64,000 nt of DNA from Pseudomonas sp. 5P_3.1_Bac2 (lineage in GTDB: Bacteria > Pseudomonadota > Gammaproteobacteria > Pseudomonadales > Pseudomonadaceae), in the NCBI RefSeq assembly GCF_025465995.1, contig NZ_JANLNY010000006.1, forward strand, positions 620,001 through 684,000. Reading direction: 5' to 3'. Below the pieces are notes generated by a model. That model did no database searches, was not told the DNA's origin, and worked only from the letters and a program-made list of their open reading frames with translations. Position 1 is the stretch's first letter. Each line of letters opens with the position of its first letter. The translations under genes were made by a program, and so were the position numbers. This document shows positions 18,763-27,664 of this stretch, piece by piece.

Positions 18763-20016
18763 ATGCCCGCACTGCTGATTATTGGAGGTTTGCTGCTGTT
18801 GGCGTTGGCCTTGTTATGGCTTGCGCTGCGCGCCTTCAGCCGTAGTTTGCTGTGGGGCTGCCTGACGGTGTTGCCACCGTTAACGCTGCTGTTTGTGTTT
18901 AAGCAGTGGTCACGCGCACGGGCACCGATGGTGCTCGCGGGGTTGGCCATCATCCCGTTGCTGATTGGGCTGGTGATGCTGGCCAATCAAGACCCGCAGC
19001 GGCTTGAGGCGTTGTTGAGCGGCCATTGGCGCCAGCCTGCCGCGGTACCGGCGGCGCCGCTCCAGATCAAGCTGCATGGCCTGCTCAATGGCCGGCCGTT
19101 TACCCCGGATCAAGCCGAGCTGGTGGATGGCGTGCTGCGTCTGCGTGAAGGAGCGGGGTTCTATGCCGAGAATGAGCTGGTGATTCGCTTGGGCCAACGT
19201 CCGAAAGGGCCGCTGCGCGTGAATGTGCTGCCCGCTGACCAAGGTCAGTTGCCGGAAGTGGAAATCAGTTGGTTGGCGCCTGGCCAAACGCTGCCGGAAG
19301 CACGCCGATTGAGCCAGGGCTATACCCTGAGTTTGGCGCTGCAACCCAGCGCACCGAACAAATGGTTGGGCGATATTCACCTAGTGCTGCCAGCGCCCTA
19401 TAAAACCAGCCTGACTGGCAAGCTGGAATTATTCAGCAATGGTTTGCGCTACCGTGGCGATAAAGTCGATCGGCGCATCGACTCGCTGGACACCTTAAGT
19501 TACGTGATTGCCGACTACCTAGAGCGGCGCTTCGCCACCCGCCGCGTTGAGCTGCAGCCTCTGGCACCGATGAGCAAGCTCCAGCCGCCGTTAACCTTAA
19601 CCGTGCAGGCGACGATCAAGGGCGAGCAGCAGCAGGTGTCCCTAAGTTTGGATAAATCGGCTAAGGGTGGCTGGAAGGTGGTCGATGATAGTTTCCCCAA
19701 CCTACAGCAGGCGAGTGTGGAGGCTACAGCGCCAGCTGCTCAGCCGACTCCTGTCACTGACAGCGTTGCCGTGGCGCCCGCAGCGGCGGCGGATCGTCGG
19801 CAAGGCTTTAGTTTGCCGGCCCTGCAAGCTAATCCTAAGCGTTACCAAGGCCTGCGCATGCGCATTAGCACTCAAGGCAGTAGCGCCCAAGGGCGTTTCG
19901 AAGGCCTGACGGCAGCGGGGCAGTTGACCCTGCGTAAGCAAATCAGCGGCAGTGGTGATGTGAGTTATCGCTTTAATCCGCAGCAGATAATACAGATCGA
20001 GTTACTTGAGCCTTAA
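18763..20016 (+). CDS. Conserved membrane-anchored protein upstream of htpG, function unknown
   Basis: 417 residues. Three hydrophobic segments fill the first ~75 residues (2-24, 27-46, 52-71), followed by a long soluble region rich in Pro, Gln and Ala. Around 295-345 there is a low-complexity linker, then a C-terminal domain of about 80 residues (QGFSLPALQANPKRYQGLRM) that resembles a small beta-rich domain. From memory a gene of this type sits before htpG in other pseudomonads (PA1595 position). No enzymatic motif seen. It may be co-transcribed with the thioesterases 32 nt upstream, but htpG has its own heat-shock promoter 7 nt downstream. Confidence 0.75.
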   Translation: MPALLIIGGLLLLALALLWLALRAFSRSLLWGCLTVLPPLTLLFVFKQWSRARAPMVLAGLAIIPLLIGLVMLANQDPQRLEALLSGHWRQPAAVPAAPLQIKLHGLLNGRPFTPDQAELVDGVLRLREGAGFYAENELVIRLGQRPKGPLRVNVLPADQGQLPEVEISWLAPGQTLPEARRLSQGYTLSLALQPSAPNKWLGDIHLVLPAPYKTSLTGKLELFSNGLRYRGDKVDRRIDSLDTLSYVIADYLERRFATRRVELQPLAPMSKLQPPLTLTVQATIKGEQQQVSLSLDKSAKGGWKVVDDSFPNLQQASVEATAPAAQPTPVTDSVAVAPAAAADRRQGFSLPALQANPKRYQGLRMRISTQGSSAQGRFEGLTAAGQLTLRKQISGSGDVSYRFNPQQIIQIELLEP

Positions 20017-20023
20017 ATAAGCA

Positions 20024-20051
20024 CTTGAAATTCCTCAGCCTGCCCCCACTT
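20024..20051 (+). promoter_or_regulatory. Sigma-32 heat-shock promoter of htpG
   Basis: CTTGAAA at 20024-20030, a 13-nt spacer, then CCCCACTT at 20044-20051. This matches the RpoH consensus CTTGAAA-N(11-16)-CCCCATNT with one mismatch. It lies 51 nt before the htpG start. Confidence 0.88.
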
Positions 20052-20101
20052 CTATGACATCCGCCGTATTGCGGCTTCGTAAATAAAAGTGGAGAGAGAG
20101 C

Positions 20102-22006
20102 ATGAGTGTGGAAACTCAAAAAGAAACCCTGGGCTTCCAGACCGAGGTGAAGCAACTGCTGCACCTGATGATCCATTCGCTGTATTCGAACAAGGAAATC
20201 TTCCTGCGTGAGCTGATTTCCAACGCCTCCGACGCCTCGGACAAATTACGTTTTGAAGCTCTGGCCAAGCCCGAGCTGCTCGAAGGCGGTGCGGATCTGA
20301 AAATCCGTATCAGCTTCGACAAAGAAGCCAAGACCCTGACCCTGGAAGACAACGGCATCGGCATGGGCCGCGAAGACGCCATCGCGCACCTGGGCACCAT
20401 CGCCAAGTCCGGCACCGCTGACTTTATCAAGCAGCTCAGCGGCGACCAGAAAAAAGACTCGCACCTGATTGGCCAGTTCGGTGTGGGCTTCTATTCGGCG
20501 TTTATCGTCGCTGACAAAGTCGACGTTTACAGCCGTCGTGCCGGCACCCCGGCCAGCGCCGGTGTGCATTGGTCGAGCAAAGGCGAGGGCGACTTTGAAG
20601 TGGCCAGCATTGAGAAGGCTGAGCGCGGTACCCGTATCGTGCTGCACCTCAAGTCCGGTGAAGAAGAGTTCGCCGATGGCTGGCGTCTGCGCAACATCAT
20701 CAAGAAATACTCCGACCACATCGCTCTGCCGATCGAGTTACCTAAAGAGCTCCACGGCGAAGAGAAAGACCAGCCGGCCGAGCCTGAGTGGGAAACCGTC
20801 AACCGCGCCAGCGCGCTGTGGACGCGTCCGCGTACCGAGATCAAGGACGAGGAATATCAAGAGTTCTACAAGCACATCGGCCATGATTTCGAGAACCCGC
20901 TAAGCTGGAGCCACAACAAGGTTGAAGGCAAGCTGGAGTACAGCTCGCTGCTGTATGTGCCGGCCCGCGCACCGTTTGACCTGTACCAGCGCGAAGCGCC
21001 GAAGGGCCTCAAGCTGTATGTGCAGCGCGTGTTCGTGATGGATCAGGCCGAGTCCTTCCTGCCGCTGTACCTGCGCTTTATCAAAGGTGTGGTCGACTCC
21101 AACGACCTGTCGCTGAACGTGTCGCGGGAAATCCTGCAGAAAGACCCGATCATCGATTCGATGAAGTCGGCGCTGACCAAGCGTGTGCTGGACATGCTGG
21201 AAAAACTGGCGAAGAACGAGCCTGAGCAATACCAAGGCTTCTGGAAAAACTTCGGTCAGGTGCTTAAAGAAGGCCCGGCAGAAGATTTCGCCAACAAGGA
21301 AAAAATCGCCGCTCTGCTGCGCTTTGCTTCCACTAAAGGCACCGACGGCGAGCAAAACGTTGGCTTGGCTGAGTACATCGCGCGCTTGGCCGAAGGTCAG
21401 GACAAGATCTACTTCCTCACTGGCGAATCCTACGCGCAAGTGAAGAACAGCCCGCACTTGGAAGTGTTCCGCAAGAAAGGCATCGAGGTGTTGCTGCTCA
21501 CTGACCGTATCGATGAGTGGCTGATGAGCTACCTGACCGAGTTCGATGGTAAGCAGTTCGTCGACGTCGCCCGTGGCGATCTGGACCTCGGCAAGCTGGA
21601 CACTGAGGAAGACAAGAAGGCCCAGGAAGAAGTCGCCAAAGCCAAAGAAGGTTTGGTTGAGCGTCTGAAAACTGCGCTGGGTGAGCAAGTGGCGGAGGTG
21701 CGGGTTTCCCACCGTCTGACCGACTCGCCAGCGATTCTGGCCATTGGTGAGCAGGACTTGGGTCTGCAAATGCGCCAGATCCTCGAAGCCAGCGGGCAGA
21801 AAGTGCCGGACTCCAAGCCCATCTTCGAATTCAACCCGGGCCACCCGCTGATTGAGAAGTTGGATGCCGAGGCCGATGAAGATCGCTTCGTTGACTTAAG
21901 CCACATCCTGTTTGACCAAGCGGCTCTGGCTGCCGGCGACACCCTGAAAGACCCGGCTGCCTATGTGCAGCGCCTGAACAAACTGCTGGTCGAACTCTCG
22001 GCCTAA
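20102..22006 (+). CDS. htpG: Chaperone protein HtpG (Hsp90)
   Basis: 634 residues, full length for bacterial Hsp90. N-terminal ATPase domain of the GHKL type with [16 protein letters not shown] (about 38-53), LEDNGIGM (about 80-87) and [11 protein letters not shown] (about 122-132); middle domain with the catalytic-loop arginine region [14 protein letters not shown] and NVSREILQ near 335-345; C-terminal dimerisation domain. It has no eukaryotic-type charged linker or MEEVD tail. Good AGAGAGAG ribosome-binding site. Controlled by the sigma-32 promoter upstream and closed by a strong terminator. Confidence 0.98.
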   Translation: MSVETQKETLGFQTEVKQLLHLMIHSLYSNKEIFLRELISNASDASDKLRFEALAKPELLEGGADLKIRISFDKEAKTLTLEDNGIGMGREDAIAHLGTIAKSGTADFIKQLSGDQKKDSHLIGQFGVGFYSAFIVADKVDVYSRRAGTPASAGVHWSSKGEGDFEVASIEKAERGTRIVLHLKSGEEEFADGWRLRNIIKKYSDHIALPIELPKELHGEEKDQPAEPEWETVNRASALWTRPRTEIKDEEYQEFYKHIGHDFENPLSWSHNKVEGKLEYSSLLYVPARAPFDLYQREAPKGLKLYVQRVFVMDQAESFLPLYLRFIKGVVDSNDLSLNVSREILQKDPIIDSMKSALTKRVLDMLEKLAKNEPEQYQGFWKNFGQVLKEGPAEDFANKEKIAALLRFASTKGTDGEQNVGLAEYIARLAEGQDKIYFLTGESYAQVKNSPHLEVFRKKGIEVLLLTDRIDEWLMSYLTEFDGKQFVDVARGDLDLGKLDTEEDKKAQEEVAKAKEGLVERLKTALGEQVAEVRVSHRLTDSPAILAIGEQDLGLQMRQILEASGQKVPDSKPIFEFNPGHPLIEKLDAEADEDRFVDLSHILFDQAALAAGDTLKDPAAYVQRLNKLLVELSA

Positions 22007-22021
22007 CAGTCTGCTCAAGAA

Positions 22022-22047
22022 AAGCCCGCTTACGCGGGCTTTTTTTT
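22022..22047 (+). terminator. Terminator after htpG
   Basis: AAGCCCGC-TTAC-GCGGGCTT stem-loop followed by seven or more T, 16 nt after the htpG stop. Confidence 0.95.
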
Positions 22048-22678
22048 GCCTGGCGTTTGCCTTTGGCTTGACTGGCGCGGGCTCAGCAGCCGGCTGCTGG
22101 GTAAAGGGCAACGCCTTGAGGGGCACTTGGGAAGCGCTTTTGGTTTATATAACTTGGTAAAAATTTTGGGCTAACGGGTCTGTTTAAGAACTTTCTTAAA
22201 GTTACAGGGAGACTGCGGTGCGGACATTGTTAAATGGGCCTTTGGTCTATATTGGCTAGGTGTTGCCGCAGGCTGTAGTAAGTTCAGTGGCCGCTGCAGT
22301 GGTTTCGGCTATAAGGCATGGTGCTGCTGTTAAGTTTTATTGCTGTGCTTGGGGGGATGTAGATGATGCGAGCCAGCGCTGGCGGTGCGCTACCTCAGCG
22401 CTTGCGCCCAAAGTCTGCGGCTTGGCCGCAGGGGGGCAGGAGGGCAGAGCGGGCTCCACGCTTGCTAGATAATTCAGGGCTTTATATCGGTTAAGCAAGG
22501 AGGGCTGATTTAGATGGGGGGATTGGTTTTAAATTCTTATCTAGTAATTAGTTTTCTGCTTTATAGGTTTTGAGTTTGGTTATTTGTGGGTGTGAGTTTT
22601 ATTTTGATTTGCCTGCTTGGCAGTGACAGATAGTTATTGGTAATGCCGGGGCTGGATAAGTTAAGAGGTCGCTTGGCT
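22048..22678. other. Long intergenic region between htpG and benR
   Basis: About 630 nt with no convincing gene. A GC-rich cluster at 22372-22430 contains two perfect inverted repeats (GCCAGCGCTGGC at 22372-22383; TGCGGC-TTG-GCCGCA at 22416-22430), flanked by AT-rich stretches (22140-22210 and 22490-22635). The right AT-rich part presumably carries the benR promoter. The GC hairpins could be a degenerate repeat element. This is the left boundary of the ben-cat block. Confidence 0.7.
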
Positions 22679-23635
22679 ATGGAAAGTCTTCTGTTAGGTC
22701 AGCGCAGTGCGGTGTTTGATCAGGTCGATCCTCATCGCGTCTCCGATTACGTCAATCAGCATGTCGGTCAGCACTGCATCAGCCTGGCCAAGAGTGCGCG
22801 GCCGCAGGCCAATCTGAATCACCGCAAATTTGCCCAGCTGGATCTGTGCCGCATCAGTTATGGCGGCAGCGTGCGGGTGGTGTCGCCAGCGCTGGAAAAC
22901 CTCTTTCACTTGCAGGTGCTGCTACAGGGGCAGTGCTTATGGCGCGGTCCACAGCATGAGCAATACCTGTTGCCGGGGGAGTTGTTGCTGATCAACCCGG
23001 ATGATCCGGTGGACCTGACTTACTCCGAGGACTGCGAGAAATTTATCCTCAAGGTGCCGGTGGCGGTGCTGGAGTCGGTGTGCGATGACCAGCGCTGGCA
23101 GCGCCCGGCCGGTGGCGTGCGGTTCTTGCGCAATCACTACCAACTGACGGAGTTGGAGGGCTTTACCAATTTGCTGGCGATGATCTGCCAGGAGGCCGAG
23201 GCCCAGGACTCGCTGCTGCGGGTGCAGGAGCATTACACCCAGATCATCGGCACTAAGCTGCTGTCGCTGTTGCACTGCAACGTCAGCCGCGAGGAGCAGG
23301 GCAGTGCCAGTGTCAGCCTGGGGCGTATCCAAACCTATATCGATAGCCACCTCAGCCATAAGCTGGCTGCCGCAGAGCTGGCGGAGCATGCCTGCATAAG
23401 CCTGCGTGCGCTCTATGGTCTGTTTGAGCGACAACTGGGGCTGAGCCCTATGCAATACGTGCGGCAGCGTAAATTGGCGCGCATCCACGCCTGCTTGATC
23501 GACCCCCATTGCACCGTGCGCTCCCTGACCGAGTTGGCCATGGACTATGGCTTTGTCCATTTAGGCCGGTTTGCCGAAAGCTACCGCCAGCAGTTTGGCG
23601 AATTGCCCTCCGCGACCTTTAAGCGTCGTCACTGA
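22679..23635 (+). CDS. benR: AraC/XylS-family activator of benzoate genes
   Basis: 318 residues from ATG 22679, which has AAGAGG 10 nt upstream and gives MESLLLGQRSAVFDQVDPHRVS; an ATG at 22643 is an alternative. The N-terminal ~200 residues form the effector-binding domain typical of BenR/XylS (DPHRVSDYVNQHVGQH). The C-terminal ~100 residues hold two helix-turn-helix units (AAAELAEHACISLRALYGLF and LAMDYGFVHLGRFAESYRQQFG). It should activate benA in response to benzoate. The matching pair of direct-repeat operators lies upstream of benA, 72 nt after this gene ends. Confidence 0.9.
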   Translation: MESLLLGQRSAVFDQVDPHRVSDYVNQHVGQHCISLAKSARPQANLNHRKFAQLDLCRISYGGSVRVVSPALENLFHLQVLLQGQCLWRGPQHEQYLLPGELLLINPDDPVDLTYSEDCEKFILKVPVAVLESVCDDQRWQRPAGGVRFLRNHYQLTELEGFTNLLAMICQEAEAQDSLLRVQEHYTQIIGTKLLSLLHCNVSREEQGSASVSLGRIQTYIDSHLSHKLAAAELAEHACISLRALYGLFERQLGLSPMQYVRQRKLARIHACLIDPHCTVRSLTELAMDYGFVHLGRFAESYRQQFGELPSATFKRRH

Positions 23636-23707
23636 TTCCCTGTGCTGATCGTCAGCGCCGCTGTCGAGCGCCGCGCTAAGAGCCCTTGCGCCTAAGGTTT
23701 GCCTGTG

Positions 23708-23743
23708 TGCAGAAAACGGCTAGTGATCTGCGCAGATCGGCTA
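23708..23743 (+). promoter_or_regulatory. Tandem BenR/XylS-type operators of the ben promoter
   Basis: TGCA-N6-GGCTA (23708-23722) and TGCG-N6-GGCTA (23729-23743), repeated with a 21-bp period. The known XylS/BenR site is TGCA-N6-GGNTA in two copies 21 bp apart, so the proximal copy has a single mismatch. Downstream spacing to the -10 element also fits. Confidence 0.88.
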
Positions 23744-23764
23744 TTGCGTGCTTAAGCGCCTGCA

Positions 23765-23770
23765 TAACCT
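23765..23770 (+). promoter_or_regulatory. -10 element of the benA promoter
   Basis: TAACCT lies 21 nt after the proximal GGCTA, the same distance as, from memory, TAGGCT in the Pm promoter controlled by XylS. The proximal operator would overlap the -35 region, as in class II AraC-type activation. Confidence 0.6.
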
Positions 23771-23789
23771 GAGCTGACTTGGCTTGGAC

Positions 23790-23797
23790 AATAAAAA
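23790..23797 (+). promoter_or_regulatory. A-rich Hfq/Crc-type motif before the benA ribosome-binding site
   Basis: AATAAAAA fits AANAANAA and lies immediately before TGGAGG. In Pseudomonas the benzoate pathway is a known target of catabolite repression by Crc with Hfq, so this is a likely binding site. Confidence 0.6.
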
Positions 23798-23811
23798 ATG
23801 GAGGCTCAGCC

Positions 23812-25170
23812 ATGTCTCTGCAATCCGACTATTTGCGTGCCCTGCTTGAAGAAGATACCGAACGAGGCATCTACCGCTGTAAGCGCGAGATGTTTACCGA
23901 TCCACGGCTGTTTGAGCTGGAGATGCAACACATCTTCGAAGGTAACTGGATCTACCTCGCCCACGACAGCCAGTTGCCCAATAACAACGACTATCTGACC
24001 GTGACCATGGGGCGCCAGCCGGTATTTATTGCGCGCAATAAGGACGGCGAACTGAATGCCTTCCTCAATGCCTGCAGCCACCGTGGCGCCATGCTCTGCC
24101 GGCATAAGAGCGGTAACCGCAGCTCCTATACCTGTCCGTTCCACGGCTGGACCTTTAACAACAGCGGCAAGCTGCTCAAGGTTAAAGACCCGAAAGACGC
24201 CGGCTACCCGGACAGTTTCAACTGCGCAGGCTCCCATGACCTGAGCAAGATCGCCCGCTTTGAGTCCTACCGGGGCTTTCTGTTTGGCAGCTTAAACGCC
24301 GATGTGAAGCCCTTGCTTGAGCACTTAGGCGAGTCGGCGAAGATCATCGACATGATCGTCGACCAGTCACCTGAAGGGCTGGAAGTGCTACGGGGCTCAT
24401 CGACCTATATCTACGAAGGCAACTGGAAGCTGACCGCCGAAAATGGTGCCGATGGCTATCACGTCAGCGCCGTGCACTGGAACTACGCAGCCACGCAAAA
24501 CCAGCGGGCGCAGCGTGAGGCAGGGGAAGAAATCAAAACCATGGACGCCGGCGGTTGGGCGAAAAACGGCGGCGGTTTTTACAGCTTTGAGCATGGCCAT
24601 CTGCTGCTTTGGAGCCGCTGGGCTAACCCTGAGGATCGTCCGGCTTATGAGCGGCGTGACGAGCTGGTGCAGGAGTATGGCCAGGCCCGCGCCGATTGGA
24701 TGATCGAGAATTCGCGCAACCTGTGCCTGTACCCCAACGTGTACCTGATGGATCAGTTCAGTTCGCAGATTCGTGTGGCGCGGCCGCTGGATGTGAACCG
24801 CACGGAGATCAGCATCTATTGCATCGCGCCTAAGGGCGAGAGCGCCGAGGCGCGGGCCAAGCGCATCCGCCAGTACGAAGACTTCTTCAACGTCAGTGGT
24901 ATGGCCACGCCCGATGATCTCGAAGAGTTTCGCTCGTGCCAGGTGGGTTACGGCGCCGGGCGCGGCTGGAACGATATGTCCCGCGGCGCCAAGCACTGGG
25001 TCAAGGGTGCCGATGCGGCGGCCACAGAAATCGCCTTAAAGCCGCTGCTCTCCGGCGTGCGCACCGAGGATGAGGGGCTGTTTGTGTTGCAGCACCAGTA
25101 TTGGCAGCAGTGCATGCTCAAGGCTGTAGCGGCTGAGGCAGAAGTCATTGCCGGGGAGGCCGAACAATGA
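23812..25170 (+). CDS. benA: Benzoate 1,2-dioxygenase, large (alpha) subunit
   Basis: 452 residues from the ATG behind GGAGG. Ring-hydroxylating oxygenase: Rieske motif C88-x-H90-x17-C108-x2-H111 in the N-terminal domain and mononuclear iron ligands H217 and H222 in [12 protein letters not shown], with the bridging D214. With BenB and the reductase BenC it adds O2 to benzoate to give the cis-1,2-dihydrodiol. The length and the downstream benBCD order separate it from anthranilate (ant) and toluate (xyl) homologues, though substrate range cannot be fixed from sequence. Overlaps benB by 4 nt (ATGA). Confidence 0.95.
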   Translation: MSLQSDYLRALLEEDTERGIYRCKREMFTDPRLFELEMQHIFEGNWIYLAHDSQLPNNNDYLTVTMGRQPVFIARNKDGELNAFLNACSHRGAMLCRHKSGNRSSYTCPFHGWTFNNSGKLLKVKDPKDAGYPDSFNCAGSHDLSKIARFESYRGFLFGSLNADVKPLLEHLGESAKIIDMIVDQSPEGLEVLRGSSTYIYEGNWKLTAENGADGYHVSAVHWNYAATQNQRAQREAGEEIKTMDAGGWAKNGGGFYSFEHGHLLLWSRWANPEDRPAYERRDELVQEYGQARADWMIENSRNLCLYPNVYLMDQFSSQIRVARPLDVNRTEISIYCIAPKGESAEARAKRIRQYEDFFNVSGMATPDDLEEFRSCQVGYGAGRGWNDMSRGAKHWVKGADAAATEIALKPLLSGVRTEDEGLFVLQHQYWQQCMLKAVAAEAEVIAGEAEQ

Positions 25171-25655
25171 GCAGCCAGTACCTGCAAGTGTGCGAGTTTC
25201 TCTACCGTGAAGCGCGCTATCTGGATGATGGCCAGTGGGATCAGTGGCTGGAGCTGTATGCCAGCGACGCCAGCTTTTGGATGCCGGCCTGGGACGACAG
25301 CGATACGTTGACCGAGGACCCGCAGGCGGAAATTTCCCTGATTTGGTACGGCAATCGCAGCGGTCTGGAGGATCGGGTGTTTCGCATCAAAACCGAGCGC
25401 TCCAGCGCGACCCTGCCGCATACCCGTACCTCGCACAACCTGAGCAATATCGAGATCGTCGCCAGTGACGGCGAAGAGTGTCAGGTGCGCTTCAACTGGC
25501 ACACCCTGAGCTTTCGCTACAAGGTCACCGACAGCTACTTCGGCACCAGTTTCTACACCTTGGATCTGCGCGGCGCGCAGCCGCTGATCAAGGCCAAGAA
25601 GGTGGTGCTGAAGAACGACTACGTGCGCCAGGTCATCGACATCTACCACATCTGA
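25167..25655 (+). CDS. benB: Benzoate 1,2-dioxygenase, small (beta) subunit
   Basis: 162 residues with the cone-shaped SnoaL-like fold of ring-hydroxylating beta subunits; no cofactor ligands. Family landmarks include [20 protein letters not shown] near the N-terminus and [12 protein letters not shown] near 85-96. It stabilises the alpha3beta3 oxygenase. Translationally coupled to benA by ATGA. Confidence 0.95.
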   Translation: MSSQYLQVCEFLYREARYLDDGQWDQWLELYASDASFWMPAWDDSDTLTEDPQAEISLIWYGNRSGLEDRVFRIKTERSSATLPHTRTSHNLSNIEIVASDGEECQVRFNWHTLSFRYKVTDSYFGTSFYTLDLRGAQPLIKAKKVVLKNDYVRQVIDIYHI

Positions 25656-25723
25656 TTGCAGCCGGCGCAAGCCTCGGTGCGTGTTCCTACATGCGCTGGC
25701 TGCGCTCGGCCGCGGGGTACCCA

Positions 25724-26734
25724 ATGAGCTACCAGATCGCACTGAATTTTGAAGACGGGGTGACCCGTTTTATCACCGCCACGGCGGCCGAAACCATCGC
25801 CGATGCGGCCTATCGCCAAGGCATCAACATCCCCCTGGACTGCCGTGATGGCGCCTGTGGCACCTGCAAGTGCCTGGCCGAGGCCGGCAGCTATGACCTG
25901 GGCGATGAGTACATCGACGATGCCTTAAGCGAAGCCGAAGCCGCCCAAGGCTATGTGCTGACTTGCCAGATGCGTGCGCAAAGTGACTGCGTGCTGCGGG
26001 TGCCGGTCTCGGCGCAGCTGTGCAAGACTGAGCAGGCCAGCTACCAGGCCAGCATCAGCGCGCTGACTGAGTTGTCCGCCAGCACCTTAGCCTTATCGCT
26101 TAAAGGCCAGGCACTGGAGCAACTGGCGTTTTTGCCGGGGCAATACGTCAACTTGCAGGTGCCAGGCAGTGCGCAAACCCGCGCCTATTCCTTTAGCTCG
26201 TTGCCGCGTGCGGGCGAAGTCAGCTTTCTGATCCGCAATGTGCCGGGCGGGCTGATGAGCCACTACTTAAGCGCTGAGGCAAAACTGGGTGATGCCATCA
26301 GCCTGCGCGGCCCGCTCGGCAGCTTTTACCTGCGTCAGATCCAGCGGCCGTTGCTGCTGCTGGCCGGTGGCACCGGTTTGGCGCCGTTCACTGCAATGCT
26401 CGAACAGATCGCCGAGCAGGGCAGCACACAGCCGGTGCAGTTGCTCTATGGCGTGACCCATGATCAGGACTTAGTCGAGCTGGACAAGCTTGAGGGCTTC
26501 ACTCAGCGCATCCCTAACTTCAGCTACCGCGCCTGCGTCGCCAGCCCTGACAGCAACTACCCGCACAAGGGCTATGTCACCCAGCACATCGAAGCCGGGC
26601 ACCTCAATCACGGCGAGGTGGACATCTACCTGTGCGGACCGCCGCCGATGGTCGAGGCGGTTAGCCGCTATATGAGCGAGCAGGGCATCAGTCCCGCCAA
26701 CTTCTACTACGAAAAATTCGCCGCCAGCGCTTAA
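25724..26734 (+). CDS. benC: Benzoate 1,2-dioxygenase reductase
   Basis: 336 residues from ATG 25724 (MSYQIALNFEDG); an ATG at 25691 would add 11 unlikely residues. N-terminal plant-type [2Fe-2S] ferredoxin with CRDGACGTCKC and a later Cys in LTCQM; then FAD domain with RAYSFSS, and NAD domain with LLAGGTGLAPF and YLCGPPPMVE. It passes electrons from NADH to the Rieske centre of BenA. Follows benB by 68 nt. Confidence 0.95.
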   Translation: MSYQIALNFEDGVTRFITATAAETIADAAYRQGINIPLDCRDGACGTCKCLAEAGSYDLGDEYIDDALSEAEAAQGYVLTCQMRAQSDCVLRVPVSAQLCKTEQASYQASISALTELSASTLALSLKGQALEQLAFLPGQYVNLQVPGSAQTRAYSFSSLPRAGEVSFLIRNVPGGLMSHYLSAEAKLGDAISLRGPLGSFYLRQIQRPLLLLAGGTGLAPFTAMLEQIAEQGSTQPVQLLYGVTHDQDLVELDKLEGFTQRIPNFSYRACVASPDSNYPHKGYVTQHIEAGHLNHGEVDIYLCGPPPMVEAVSRYMSEQGISPANFYYEKFAASA

Positions 26735-26801
26735 CGGGCGCTACGCGAAGTGTCTCTGTGCGCCGCGCCTGAGGCTGGGCGGCATATTGATCGAGGTCGA
26801 G

Positions 26802-27578
26802 ATGAACAAAAGATTTTCGCAAAAGGTCGTGGTGGTCACTGGCGCCGCTCAGGGCATTGGCCGTGAGGTGGCGCAGCGCCTGCTGCGTGAAGGCGCGCAG
26901 GTGGTGGCGGTGGATCGCTCGGAGCTGGTCCATGAGTTGCTCGAGGCCAGTTGCAGTGCCGGGCAATTGATCACCCTGACGGCGGACCTTGAGCAATACG
27001 AGGACTGCCAGATGGTGATGCGTACGGCGGTGGACCGCCTGGGCCGGATCGACATTCTGATCAATAACGTCGGCGGCACCATCTGGGCCAAGCCTTACGA
27101 GCATTACCGCGAGCGGGAGATCGAGGCGGAAGTGCGCCGCTCCTTGTTCCCCACCCTGTGGTGCTGCCACAGCGCGCTGCCGTACATGTTGGCGCAAGGC
27201 GCCGGAGCCATCGTCAACGTGTCCTCCATCGCCACCCGCGGGATTAACCGCGTGCCTTACGGCGCGGCTAAGGGCGGGGTCAACGCGCTCACGGCTTGCC
27301 TGGCCTTCGAGACCGCCGGACGTGGCATCCGGGTGAATGCCACCGCGCCGGGCGGCACCGACGCGCCCCCACGGCGTATCCCGCGCAATAGCGAGCCGCT
27401 GAGCGCCCATGAGCAGCAGTGGTATCAGCAAATCGTTGAGCAAACCGTGCAGAGCAGCCTGATGAAGCGCTACGGCAGCGTGGAGGAGCAGGTCGGGGTG
27501 ATTCTGTTTCTGGCCTCCGATGAAGCCTCGTACATCACCGGCGTGACCTTGCCGGTGGGCGGTGGCGATCTCGGTTAG
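26802..27578 (+). CDS. benD: cis-1,2-dihydroxy-3,5-cyclohexadiene-1-carboxylate dehydrogenase
   Basis: 258 residues from ATG 26802. Short-chain dehydrogenase with NAD motif TGAAQGIGREV, NNVGG, catalytic Ser in NVSSIATR and Tyr/Lys in PYGAAKGGV. It oxidises and decarboxylates the benzoate dihydrodiol to catechol. The frame is open to a TTG at 26787, but the ATG is the natural start. Ends 86 nt before catB, with no terminator between, so ben and cat genes are probably one transcript. Confidence 0.95.
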   Translation: MNKRFSQKVVVVTGAAQGIGREVAQRLLREGAQVVAVDRSELVHELLEASCSAGQLITLTADLEQYEDCQMVMRTAVDRLGRIDILINNVGGTIWAKPYEHYREREIEAEVRRSLFPTLWCCHSALPYMLAQGAGAIVNVSSIATRGINRVPYGAAKGGVNALTACLAFETAGRGIRVNATAPGGTDAPPRRIPRNSEPLSAHEQQWYQQIVEQTVQSSLMKRYGSVEEQVGVILFLASDEASYITGVTLPVGGGDLG

Positions 27579-27664
27579 CCGCACCGGAGGTGGCGCTAAG
27601 CCTCACTGGTTATCGACCTGCGCCTAGTGCGCCAGGCAATCCACTTAAACAGAGAATTGAGCCT

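Noticed and set aside
22260..22472. Open frame of 70 codons between htpG and benR
   Set aside because: No ribosome-binding site, no recognisable domain, and it runs through the hairpin cluster.
27579..27664. BenR or CatR operator before catB
   Set aside because: No TGCA-N6-GGNTA copy and no CatR gene nearby; the gap looks like a normal intra-operon spacer.
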